From Pararge aegeria (lineage: Eukaryota; Arthropoda; Insecta; Lepidoptera; Nymphalidae), in NCBI RefSeq assembly GCF_905163445.1, contig NC_053197.1:2232001-2296000 (forward strand): a stretch of 64,000 bases of DNA, read 5' to 3'. The notes below the pieces were generated by a model, which did not search any database, was not told where the DNA came from, and saw only the letters and a program-made list of their open reading frames with translations. A program made the translations under genes and the position numbers. Positions within the stretch are counted from its first letter, which is position 1; every line of letters starts with the position of its first letter. Shown in pieces: positions 1-9,534 of the stretch.

Positions 1-221
1 TCGGGCGCGTTAAATCTCATTTTTGCGCAAAAAATATGGAGTCTAAAATCGACTCTTGACACATACTTTATATGGTTATGGTTAGAATGAGATATGTGGC
101 TGCGATACATAATTTTGATGATGATATTTCGATATTGTTTGATGTTCAGGATTCTTCTCTTTTTTATTATTTAACTACGTAGTTAAATAATCAAAGACTT
201 AACTTTATACTTTTTATGTTA
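1..221. other. AT-rich stretch without a gene
   Basis: No open frame or repeat family is recognised here. The only structure is the perfect palindrome at 166-191, listed separately. Confidence 0.6.
166..191. repeat. 26-bp perfect palindrome without spacer
   Basis: The centre is ACTACGTAGT and the two 13-base halves are exact reverse complements with no spacer; the flanking pair (T at 165, C at 192) breaks the symmetry. It could extrude as a cruciform or bind a dimeric protein. No flanking repeat explains it. Confidence 0.85.
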
Positions 222-486
222 AATGACGATGCAGTCGAAGATTTTAGATAAATGGTTGTATTTAATTCATACCATTAGTCAGTTTCTACGCAGCATCGTA
301 CTTTAACGCCTAATCGCTTATCCACACGCCTTTGTCGGAAGGGTGTTTAGGGCTCCTTAACACCCTGAAGCCTCCCTCAAGAGTAGGTTAGTAAAAATGT
401 TGTAATTATAAATTCTCAAATTGTCGCTGCCGGTAATAAAACCAGAGACTTCCCGCGTATAAGACCACAGAGTTCATAATTCCTCT
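222..486 (-). mobile_element. SINE-C copy, diverged
   Basis: Read on the minus strand it keeps the family order: tRNA-like head region, then the body with TTTGTCGG, CGCTTA and GCAGCATCG-like blocks, then the GATGCAGTC segment near the 3' end. The B-box area is altered and the head is ragged. The poly-A tail is not preserved, so it is an old copy. Confidence 0.65.
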
Positions 487-584
487 AGCGAAGTCGGCAA
501 AACTAGTTCAAATAATGCAGCCAATACTTTGGGAGAGTAACGTTTAGTTAATCTTTTAATTTTATGTAATACGTATATCATTTA

Positions 585-690
585 GTGGTTCGCGTGTGTA
601 ACTACAAATCAGGAAGTACGGGGTTTAAATCCCGGGTCAGGCCAATACATTGTAAGCTTTCGGTAGTCAGTTATAGAATTTTCAGACACC
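585..690 (+). mobile_element. tRNA-like SINE fragment (minor family)
   Basis: Contains GTGTGTAACT followed by a B-box-like stretch (GGGTTTAAATCCCGGGTCAGG). A related tail GCGTCAGGCATTTTCTC is at 18640-18700. It does not fold as a complete tRNA by eye. The 67-codon frame across it is chance. Confidence 0.4.
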
Positions 691-720
691 ATATACAACC
701 CATTACCGCACAGTTCATTT

Positions 721-991
721 TCATCATCACATCATCCCGTTACCGGCCCACTACAGAACACGCGTCTCCTCCCACTATGAGAGAGTGAAGGCCGTCCACC
801 ACGCTGGCCTAGTGCGGATTGATGGACTCCACACATCTTCGTTTCCTCACTATGTTTTCCTTTACCGTTGAAGCAAGTGATATTCTAATTGCTTAAAACG
901 TACATAACTTAGAAAAGTTAGAGTTGCGGGCTGGGATTCGAACTCGGCCCCCCCGAAAGTAAAATCGCTATCACCGCGCTATCACCGCTTC
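721..991 (-). mobile_element. SINE-B copy, near full length
   Basis: Minus-strand order is head (AGCGGTGATAGCGCGGTGAT at the right end), B box with TTCGAATCCC, then the body blocks AACATAGTGAGGAAAC and CCACGCTGGC, ending in a (GATGAT) tail at the left. The acceptor-side bases are altered to GCGATTTTAC. The reading frame over it is a shadow. Confidence 0.8.
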
Positions 992-1201
992 CGCACAGTT
1001 ATTCGAGTTTAATTTCGTAATAGTCATTTAATGTGTTCACGGTTGCACCCGATGAACTTTTAAATTAAGTTATACACCCGAGCAAAGTTCAAGTAAATAG
1101 GTAGAGCGGAGTGGAATTAGTAATAATATGGAAAATAGTTTGAACTCTACCCTGGTGAATTCTTAATTCAAATATATTATTATTAATATTATTTTTATAA
1201 A

Positions 1202-1472
1202 TCGTGATAGCCCAGTGGCTAACTTCGATTTTACTTTCGGGGGGCTGAGTTCGAATCCCGGCACGCCTCTATCTTCTTTAAGTGAATCAATAAAATTAAA
1301 ATGTTTCAATATTGAAGGAAAACATCGTCAGGAAACCTGGATACCTGAGAGTTCTCCATAATGTTTTCAAATCGCACTGGGCCAGCGAGGTGGACTACGG
1401 CCTTAACTTCTTCTCATTCTGGGAGGTCTGTGTGTGTCGGTAATGAATTGCTGTGATGATGAAATTATTGTT
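1202..1472 (+). mobile_element. SINE-B copy
   Basis: Starts GTGATAGCCCAGTGGC, has B box GTTCGAATCCC, body AAGGAAAACATCGTCAGG and ends at GTGATGATGA. A deletion removes the usual TGTGTGGAGTCCACC block before the GCACTGGGCCAGCG block. It lies inverted to the copy at 721-991. Confidence 0.8.
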
Positions 1473-2159
1473 TTAATTTGTGTTTCTCTGTGACATTTAT
1501 AGTGACTTATTTTGTAATTCAACAATTATTTTAATATAATAACTTAGAAAATATAATTTTTGTTAATACATAACTATAACCTATTTAAAAACTAAATAAA
1601 ATCTAAAACGTCCTCGAAACCACCGCAGCGAGGCACAGTTCCTAAGATGCTGGCAGCATTGCCCCTTTGGATGGCCAAACTAATTCGTTGGCCAAGGTAA
1701 CTGCCCGCTCTAGGATCACCGGTAGACTCGATAACCCTTTTCGATAAAAACTTTTCGACCCTTTTTATTCTTTTAATTATAATTCATTTCCATAAAATAA
1801 ATGAGTTGCATTCTATTAATTTTTCTGAATGTTATGGTCTATTTATGAACAATTGTAACAGGGATTTTGTTCCCATTTGTACAACCATTCTGGCAAGTTA
1901 TTATTATTTATTATTTATATTTCAGTGGATAGATATATTATCTATTATTAGGTAATTTCCTACGTATCTTATATTTAAGTTTTGTTTTATTTCGTCAATC
2001 TCTCCCTCTCTCTATGTCTCGTATGTGTATATGACTGAGAGTACTTTTTTCGACCTGTGTGTTTTTTGTATTTGTAATTTCAATTTGACTTCAGCTCTTG
2101 GTTCACCAGACGTAAGGAACAATTTTTGGGACACGATGTTAATAAAATTTTTCGTGTCC
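1473..2159. other. No gene or recognisable repeat
   Basis: AT-rich sequence with short CT-rich runs near 2000. Small open frames on both strands near 2012-2234 overlap one another and show no protein-like pattern. Confidence 0.5.
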
Positions 2160-2310
2160 GAAGACCATGGGCCCAGAGAGTTTTTGGGTACCACGCCCAT
2201 AAGTGAACAGTTAGACGGCTTATATTTATGGTAAATATTAATTTTAGTTTGTAGTTATTATTTCCCTAGAAAAAATTTTTTTAGTTTGTTTATTAATAAA
2301 GATAGATTTG
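2160..2310 (+). repeat. Interspersed repeat Z, copy 1
   Basis: The block from CCCATAAGTGAACAGTTAGA onward recurs at 14415-14540 with the same order of landmarks (CCCATAAGTG, GTTAGAC, GCTTATAT, TTTAGTT, TATTCCC). The second copy directly follows a LINE-P tail, so this may be a LINE 3' end. Confidence 0.55.
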
Positions 2311-4028
2311 ACTTCAGTTATATTATCGTAGTCTGTATTTGCATATCGTAGGATGTGTTCACAGTATCATATGAGTATTTGGCTTGAATTAAAAGCATTT
2401 ATCTTTATTATTACTGGTAATGTCTTGATAACGATTATGATTGAAGTCACATGTCGTTTCGAAACTGTCGGTACAATTGGCGTATTTAGGGTATTAGTAT
2501 TTTGTATTACTAATTTATTTGTAAATGATATTTATGTATTAATATTATTAGAAAACTAGAGTAATAATAAAGCTGCAAAGAGCTTTCTATTTAACCATTC
2601 ATACCACTTTGAGTGGGTTATTAATTAGTTTTATGAATTCACGCTTTAGACATCCCATTTATTAATAAAACGTTATTTTCCGAGCTATTTGGGTTCCCTT
2701 AGAGAAAACTTAAATCAGAATAAATTATTAATTGTAACATAGCTTTAAATAATTTTATGTTTATACTTTTAAAAGTTTATAAGGTTTATGTTAACAGACT
2801 AAATAATTAACTGTAAATAATTTATAGGAATTACTTTTTATATTTTGATTCATGCTGTGGTAACCTGTAAATAGCTGAACATTTACTATGTTACTTATTC
2901 CAAAAAAAAGAGCAAGTAATAATGTATCTACTGTGGGTTGTCCATTATAAATTAAAAAAAAAAATAGCTATGAAAGGAAACTTATTTAAATAAATAAAAC
3001 ATTATTGGGCCCGTGACAAATAAACTAAAATCAAAAATATTTAAATGAACGGAAGCCATGATCGCTTGATTCAAAATACCTGTGCAAATATTTTTTCGTT
3101 TTAGATGTTAATTCTATATAAAAACAACCAATTTGATGAGCGACTTATTAAGATTTCAAACAAAAGAATAAAATCAAAATCGTTTAGGTATTTCGTTCTA
3201 AAGCTACGATGCTACAGACACACACGCAGACACGTCAAAATTCACGTCAAATACCACGTCATTTTTGTGTCGGATGTTAAAAAACGATATTCGTTTTAAA
3301 AAACATTTAATGCTTAAGTTTATCACCCTGTGAGCTTTTTATTATTACGCCTATTTATTACCTACTTTTTTTTAAATTCTTTATTTATTCCAGACTTTTC
3401 TTAACACTAAGAATGTCAGCCCCATCGTTCCCGTCATGAAAATTAATACATCCTTCTTCTCTTATCTTAACTTAAAATCTAATAAAATTCTGACTACCTC
3501 TGAATAAGGTGCCGCAAGTATACTTTGTCAGATGCCCACATCATAAAGATTAATTTTAAATTTACATTAATAGCTACTGAGAAGTTATAAATCATACAAA
3601 GATAGCAGAAACTGAATTAAGCATTGAGCACATATAAGATTAAGCTAGCAAGTTTTCAGGTGGATAATTTATTTGTAATCCAACCTACAGCAATAAAAAA
3701 TCTTTTTTGTTAAATCAGTTTTAGTATACGGAACCCGGTTCGTTAGAAACTGTCACTTTTATCTAGTTCTTTTCTTTTAAACTGATCTAGTTAAGCCCAA
3801 GGATAAACTAAAGCCAGCTTTTTAAACTCAATTCAAAGAACGCAGATTACAAGTAAAGAAAATTCACGGAATAGAATTTTTCATTTAACCTCGGAATAAG
3901 TTTATGACACACTAAAGACTTTTTGTTTTGAGTCTTGTTGCCTTGTCTTTAAATAATGTCATCATATCCTAGAGCTATACACCCCTTTTCTAATGGGAGT
4001 GAAGGATTATAGCTTTGAGCATCGACGC
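2311..4028. other. Long AT-rich stretch without a gene
   Basis: No frame has protein-like composition. Small frames at 2353-2559 and 3105-3299 show no domain or motif. No SINE head or LINE tail is visible. Confidence 0.5.
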
Positions 4029-4335
4029 TTTTTTTTTTATTCCAATATAAGTTAGCCCTTGACACTGCCAGTTATTGATGATGCAATCTACTTTGTTAGC
4101 GGACTGACCTGCTAGGGGTGTGGCAGTTATATTAAACTTCTATCCTTTATATCGTTTGGCGGTACGTTTGTTTCTGTGGGAGGTACGTAGCCACGGCCGA
4201 AGGCTTTCGCAAGACCAGACTACAGAAAATAGAGAAAGTATTAATTCCCAAGTTGCCCTTGATGAGGATCGAACTCGGAACTTCCCAATTATATAAAACC
4301 TTTCGTAGCAGAGCTCGTCAGGTGAACTACATCTA
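4029..4335 (-). mobile_element. SINE-C copy, degenerate full length
   Basis: From the right: head region with CTGACGAGCTCTGC, B-box remnant TTCGATCC, CAACTTGGGAATTAAT, CTGTAGTCTGG, GCCGTGGCTACG, then tail AACTTATATTGGAATAAAAA at the left. The central AAACCGATTAGG region is much altered. Confidence 0.7.
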
Positions 4336-4460
4336 TGCTTATTTGTACCGCCAAGTAGCATTGATGTGTTGCGGTCGGAAAGACGTGTTTACAGACACAT
4401 GAGGCTAAACAGCTACCCCTTTGATGTATGTACACGGGCTAGCAGTTTGCAAGACGTGTT
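4336..4460 (+). repeat. Interspersed repeat W, copy 1
   Basis: Shares GTACCGCC, AGCATTGATGTGTTGCGGTC, ACATGAGGC and GCAAGACGTGTTTCTTG with copies at 26995-27170, 46096-46475 and 61625-61945. Abuts the SINE-C copy. Class not determined. Confidence 0.5.
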
Positions 4461-4482
4461 TCTTGACTGCGAAATTATGCTC

Positions 4483-4912
4483 TACTAGCTTTTGCCCGCG
4501 ACTTCGTCTGCGTTTGATTTTGTTTTTTGATGTGGCATTAAATTTAGTTGTAGATCTAAAAAAAACTAAATTATTCAGTATCGTTAAGACTTAAATGAGG
4601 GGACCGCTGAGGAGTTCTGTCATATATATCCAACCATAGTTTGGGCAAAATTAAACACATATCCTCTATAGTACAAAAATAATTATTTAAATCGGTTATA
4701 ACATCTCGGAGTTATGGTGTAAAATCGTCAAACACTTTCATCCCCTCTCCCATACGAACCGAGCTTAATGTCGGGATAAAAAGTATCCAAGATTACTTCT
4801 AACACTTCCAAGAATATGTGTACAAAGTTTCATGAGGATCGGTTAAGTAGTTTTTGCTTGAAAGCGTAACAAACAAACTTACATTGACATTTATAATATT
4901 AAGTAAAGTAAG
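4483..4912 (+). mobile_element. Lepidopteran GCCCGCGACTTCGT-type element, about 430 bp
   Basis: Begins CTAGCTTTTGCCCGCGACTT, a motif I associate with a very common lepidopteran interspersed repeat, and ends with the TTTCATGAGGATCGGTTAAG block, GCGTAACAAACAAAC and TATAATATTAAGTA. A second copy is at 35021-35312. I would guess a non-autonomous Helitron-like element, but termini alone do not settle that. Confidence 0.7.
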
Positions 4913-5057
4913 AAGTAGGATAGGAAGTAGGAATCATGGTGTTGCATTAAAGGCGACGGTTTTCCAGTTATAAGTATGTTAGAATTCCTGCAAAATTCAT
5001 ACGTCCAGCAATTAACGTCTTACGCTGATGACGATGGTGATGATAATGAGGTCACAG

Positions 5058-5104
5058 GCTTGCCTTTTTCACATGCCACATCAGGGCAGGTGAAAAAGGC
5101 AAGC
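5058..5104. repeat. Strong hairpin, 20-bp arms
   Basis: GCTTGCCTTTTTCAC at 5058-5072 is exactly mirrored by the complement at 5090-5104. Past one mismatch the arms extend by TGCC/GGCA, leaving a 7-base loop. No surrounding repeat family is recognised. Confidence 0.85.
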
Positions 5105-5822
5105 GCTGTCTTAATTTACCTTTCAACATTCGCGGAACTCCTTTGACTTTCATCAGAAACATTTTGGACATCTGAGAACATTGAATTATGTCTGCATTGA
5201 CAGCCAAAAGCGCAAGAAGAAAATGACAGTGCACGAAATGTTGGCACAATAATGTATTCATTGCTTGTCGCTCAACTGACCTTACGATTAAACTGTTTTT
5301 TGTGTGCGCAATTTTATTTCGCAGCAAGAAATATATCGGAAAATTCAGCAATCGACAGTAATACCGCGGGCGAAATATAAAGCTGTTTTTATGGAAATTT
5401 CGACTCTATTTAATGTGTATTAAGTACTGCAATCGTATGTTATTGCAATGTGTACTTATTAGAAACTCGACGCCTAGCTACAGTAGCTCTTTTAAGATGA
5501 GAGTGTTTTAAGTAGGTACCATAGTTTGGAGTTTCACAGCTGACACAGTATTGATGTGTGTATTCCTGCAGTGCTTTTGAACTTTTGAGCGTAGCATTCG
5601 TGCCAACGAAATAAATTCTGCTGCAGTAATATCCAGCTTTTAAGAGTGCTCTAATCTGCTATGTATATTTGCTCGCTTGTCCGTCTTACTGTCTGTCCGA
5701 ATACGGATACCGGATCTTATAATATGCGTAAAGATATAATATATTTCTATGGATTTTGATATGGTAGAGGGCTTAACTGGTTCTGCAGTTATCATTATGT
5801 GAGAAATTTGCTTAAAAACCAA
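5105..5822. other. Intergenic stretch with an unconvincing 99-codon frame
   Basis: A minus-strand frame of 99 codons (5052-5351) has no recognisable motif and runs into the hairpin at 5058-5104. I treat it as chance. The rest shows no repeat landmarks. Confidence 0.45.
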
Positions 5823-6285
5823 GTAATAGCTTGATCACTTGGAATCAGTGGATCGCCGTGCTAGAAGGCTCATCGGTGACGTAGGCAATAAAAAACTTCA
5901 GAGCTTGCAGCATCGCAAGGTTACCTGCCTTTTGGTATTTTATAAGATATATTTCGGAGAGTGTGCTCAAAAACTGTTTGACCTAGTTCCCCCCTTACCT
6001 TTTGACCATCGAACCGCAAGTAACCATAAGGATCTGCATCCCTACGTACCACGGACGCGTACGAAGCGCTTTCCATCTTCTTTTCTGATTCGCACCGCAA
6101 AGATCTGGAATGCCCTTCCAGCTTAAATTTTCCCCAGTACCAACAATATGAGTACATTCAAATCAAGTGTAGTGTGAACAGACATCTTCTAGGCAAGCGC
6201 GCTCCATTTTAGGCAGCATCATCACTTACCATCAGGTGTGATTGCAGTCAAGAGCTCGTCTATAAACATAAATTAAAAAAAAAAA
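5823..6285 (+). mobile_element. LINE-R 3' fragment with poly-A tail
   Basis: An open frame from 5839 encodes the C-terminus of a non-LTR reverse transcriptase: ESVDRRARRLIGD, then LQSLQHRKVTCLLVFYKIYF, GECAQKLFDL, and RTKRFPSSFLIRTAKIWNAL, the usual closing block of CR1/Jockey-like proteins. The frame then breaks and the 3' UTR runs to poly-A at 6273. Its last part (6209-6252) is nearly the same as the SINE-C tail. It is 5'-truncated. Other copies are at 50003-50240, 55925-56098 and 57648-57913. Confidence 0.8.
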
Positions 6286-6361
6286 AAAAAACTGAGGTCA
6301 GTACTTCCTTCACAACTACCTGAATTATGTTATAGAGTACAATAATTTCTATTAAATTGCA

Positions 6362-6520
6362 ATCATCATATCAACCCATTACCGGCCGACGGGGTTAAGA
6401 ATGTAGTCAACCACGCCAGGTGCGGATTGCTAGACTCTACACACCTTCAGAACATTATGTAAAACTCTTAGGCATGCAGGTTTCCTAGCGATGTTTTCCA
6501 TCATTATTAAAGCAATCAAT
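6362..6520 (-). mobile_element. SINE-B 3' half
   Basis: Left end carries the (GAT)n tail and CCGGTAATGGGTTGAT motif in complement, followed by GTAGTCAACCACGCC and TTTCCTAGCGATGTTTTCC. The tRNA-like head is missing, a typical 5' truncation. Confidence 0.75.
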
Positions 6521-6724
6521 ATTTTTTTTAATGACAAAATTATAAGATGAATGTGCAACTGTAATTAAGGTACAATAAGGTTCATTTCACTTTGGCGATA
6601 TAAAATTATGATGCTCAAAAACGACTGTACGATTGCGATAATGCAGATCTCATTCTAAAGGTAGGTATTCCAGAGGTTTTATATTGTAAATGGTCGCAGT
6701 ATGTTATAGGTACCAAGATAAGCT

Positions 6725-6860
6725 ATTTACTCGGTGTCCAATACAGCGCAGCACGTAAAAGATCTAAAAGTCTCTACGTGTGGTGTCAACTTTGTCACAC
6801 CGTTTGCGACGATACGACCGGAAAAATATTTTTCACCCGCCGTAGTCTGACTTTGAAGAA
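6725..6860 (+). repeat. Interspersed repeat X, copy 1
   Basis: Shares GCGGCACGTAAA-like, CTACGTGTGRTGTCAACT and GACGATAC/GCGATC landmarks with 8155-8335 in the same order and orientation. In the second copy one frame reads HRAARKVVK, weakly like the LINE consensus QRRAARLV. Confidence 0.45.
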
Positions 6861-7085
6861 CTTGTTTTACTTTTAGACCGGGATCTGGATAGACTGACCG
6901 TGCCAAACGAAAAGTTGTGTTTTTTGTTGCTTCTTTATAAAATGATTAACCTACAATCACTCAACACATAATAAATCTAGGAGTTGACTGTATGAAGTAA
7001 AACACCTTTATTGCACAACAAGGAAAAGTGCAAAAAAAAAACACAACAACGTAAAAATAATCTTTAGTAATTTTAAGTCACTTAA

Positions 7086-7325
7086 CAATTTTTTATTGTA
7101 AAGTCAACATCTCCTGAGGATGCTCCGGTCTCGGAGCGAAACGTGCGTAGAGGGTACATTGCCGAAGATCTGTTTGGTGTGGAGTATAAGGATTGAAGAA
7201 ATTATAAATAACACCATACCTACACATTCTCCTACTTTTCGCGGAGTATAGCAAATTAAGCCTTATTTTCATCATGGATTTCCGCAAAAAAACGCCTGTT
7301 TTTATCCAATCTTTTCTCAATCAAA
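7086..7325 (+). mobile_element. Foldback element F, copy 1 (one arm)
   Basis: Contains the family core GAGGATGCTCCGGTCTCGGA, CATTGCCGAAGATCTG and GTGTGGAGTATAAGGATTG, then the TATACTCCGCGAAAAG arm in complement and ATCATGGATTTCCGC. The other arm present in the copies at 34286 and 59799 is absent here. Confidence 0.65.
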
Positions 7326-7551
7326 TCTTATCCAAATTAAAAAACAAAATACAAAAGATCTTCTTCGGCGGTCTTATCTCTTAGTAGCGATCTCCGCCTT
7401 CGCCAGGCAACCTTAGTATTAGGAAAACATGAGGAAACAAGACTGCACGTTGTGCATAATAAAAAAAATACATACAAATAACTAAATAGTAATAGTTTAA
7501 CTGGATTACACATATAAAATACGTAATATAATGAATATTTAACCTAAAGTC

Positions 7552-7872
7552 GGGTAATGACCGGCGTTACGGGGCGTAATGTAAAATGTTACATCGCGAG
7601 CATTCGTGCAGTCAGTACTTCGTGTTACGGGGAAACCACCGAGCAACGAGCCGTCCGTTGCTCGTTGCCGGGTGGATGAAACCATAATTAAGTAGAATCA
7701 AAGATACCAACGCGTCCTCGCTGTCGGCCACCTTGAGTGTTCTAACGGCGAAAGCGGAGCACAGAGTTTTGATGAGCATGTTACGCCGATTTTAAAACAC
7801 AGCGTAACATGCTAGATGCGTACACACTCGATGCGAATATTACATCACACCTCGTAACGTTGGTCAGTACCC
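7552..7872. mobile_element. TIR element Q, 321 bp, GC-rich
   Basis: Ends are inverted: GGGTAATGACC at the left and GGTCAGTACCC at the right, with about 36 bases of imperfect terminal repeat including CGTTACG and ATGTAA. An internal GCAACGAGC...GCTCGTTGC hairpin lies near 7640-7665. Base composition is clearly richer in G and C than its flanks. No transposase frame, so non-autonomous. The target duplication is not clear, so the superfamily is open. Confidence 0.6.
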
Positions 7873-8154
7873 ACCTTAATAATAAACATAATATATACCT
7901 CCTTCAACATATCATAAATACATAAAAATCGCAGGCAATGTAAACTATAGTGATATTTGATAGCTTGTTTAAATATAGCAATTAATTTCGACTGCCCTAA
8001 GGTAGACGTAACTCTATTGGAAGCGTATTCCACAGTTCAATGGTCATTCATAAAGATCCAATAATTAAAGCCATAGCACACTTCACATGGCCCCAGATCC
8101 TCTAACGATCCTATTCGATGACATGCACCCCGTTCAGTATCTTAGAGTGTATCA

Positions 8155-8335
8155 TTCTAGACTGAGTATTCATTTACAAAGTGTTCTCCACAGAGCGGCA
8201 CGTAAAGTTGTAAAAGTCCTATCTACGTGTGATGTCAACTATGTCCCGTTGTTTGCAACGTTGCGATCGGTTAAATCCGTTGCTGCAAACATTTTTCGCT
8301 CTCCGTAGCTTGATTGTAAAGAACTTTTTTATTTT
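8155..8335 (+). repeat. Interspersed repeat X, copy 2
   Basis: Second copy of the 6725-6860 repeat. A 73-codon frame (8087-8308) and overlapping minus-strand frames cover it; only the HRAARKVV stretch hints at a LINE origin. Confidence 0.45.
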
Positions 8336-8795
8336 CATAAACATACATACGAATATGAACGAGTTCATACAATTTTTTAACTGCCGTCGGTGGATTTCTG
8401 CGGCTGATATTCCTGGATTCACCAGCACTGGCAATTTGAAATGGTAGTTTTCAAACGGTCACTTCTTCTTCTTCTTTTGCTTTTTTTTTGGAAACTGTCA
8501 CAAATTAAACACTGGTATTCAAGTGCTGAATTTAAGTTTAAAAACTGGGTCATTTATGAGATTTTGAACAGTTTAAAATTAATGTTTGAATTTGTTAGGT
8601 TTTCTTAATTTTAATAAAAAACCAAATTAAAATCTGCCATACATAATCTATAACGGTTACCTTGATATAACTGTTACGGTTATCATAAAGCTATGTGTTA
8701 TTGCTTGGTATGTTAATTTATCTAAGCACATTGATTAGATAGCCGATACAATTTTAAAATCATAAGTAACGTTATTTTTCTGAATTTTGCAATAT

Positions 8796-9016
8796 ATTTT
8801 TTTTATTCCACCACAAGTTAGCCTCTCACTGCAATTTCACCTGATGGTAAGTGATAATGTAAGCTAAGATGGTAGCGGGATAATTTGTCAGTTATACTTA
8901 ACCCAATAGCCTCTATTTCTACGCGACATCGTACAGGCATGCTAAATCGCTTAGCATGCCTGTACGTCTTTATCGATGGAGTGGTAACTAGCCCCCGCCG
9001 AAGCCTCCAGACTACA
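8796..9016 (-). mobile_element. SINE-C copy, head missing, with palindrome
   Basis: Complement of the family tail (TTCCACCACAAGTTAGCC, CACCTGATGGTAAGTGAT, GATGGTAGCGGG) runs to the GCCGAAGCCTCC block. The segment 8930-8966, normally an imperfect stem, is a perfect palindrome here. Confidence 0.8.
8930..8966. repeat. 16-bp perfect hairpin inside a SINE-C copy
   Basis: Arms of 16 bases (core GGCATGCTAA / TTAGCATGCC) flank the loop ATCGC. In other SINE-C copies this place reads ACCGGAACGCTAAATCGC then TTAGCGGCACG, so only the inner part pairs. Confidence 0.9.
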
Positions 9017-9313
9017 CAATTTAAACACAAACTTATTCTTCTTACTTAACAATAACTATGAACTTACTTGAGCCTACACTGACACTCGTGTGTAACCATG
9101 CGAATGTACTGAGGAGTGTATTGGTTATATAACAGGTCATCTCACTGAGTTTACCACTCAGAGGCAAGTTCTAGTTTTTTTTGCAATAAATAGAAGAAGC
9201 ATGATTTAAATAAACACTTTTATTGAAAGACCGAAGTATAATAATTAAGAACTATTTTTTTTATAATTTTTATTAGTGTTTTTATCTACACTTGGAGGAA
9301 TTATCAATTTTAC

Positions 9314-9452
9314 AAATTTAAAATGCATATAAAAAATTTCGGAAAAGACAGGATTTGAACCTGCGACTCTTTGGCAATCAGCTCGCTATTACCCGAGAGT
9401 CGCAGGTTCAATCCTGTCGGTTCCGAAATTTTTATACGCATTTTAAATTTAT
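9314..9452. repeat. Inverted pair of tRNA-like 3' halves
   Basis: The left arm carries GACAGGATTTGAACCTGCGA and the right arm TCGCAGGTTCAATCCTGTC, followed on both sides by TTTCGGAA-type sequence and ATTTAAAATGC. Arms are about 57 bases with few mismatches and a 20-base loop. The right arm contains a Pol III B-box-like GGTTCAATCC. No acceptor or anticodon half is present, so neither arm is a tRNA gene. Confidence 0.8.
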
Positions 9453-9534
9453 AAAAAAGGATTATTTTGTTTCGCATATAATGCTTTCTTTGCGTATTAG
9501 AGACGTACTTAATAACATTTTCAGTTAACTGTTC

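Larger units (their letters stand above)
6999..8050 (-). mobile_element. LINE-P copy split by two DNA elements
   Basis: Minus-strand LINE 3' region. The 3'-terminal part (CACCTTTATTGCACAACAAG in complement) lies at 6999-7085, the GGCAGAGATCGCTAC-type block near 7380-7405, and the closing coding residues (TIELWNTLP on the minus strand) near 7995-8040. Foldback element F (7086-7325) and TIR element Q (7552-7872) interrupt it. Order and spacing match the LINE-P copy at 41642-42700 once both are removed. Confidence 0.6.

Noticed and set aside
5052..5351. 99-codon minus-strand gene
   Set aside because: No motif; its C-terminal end is encoded by the hairpin at 5058-5104.
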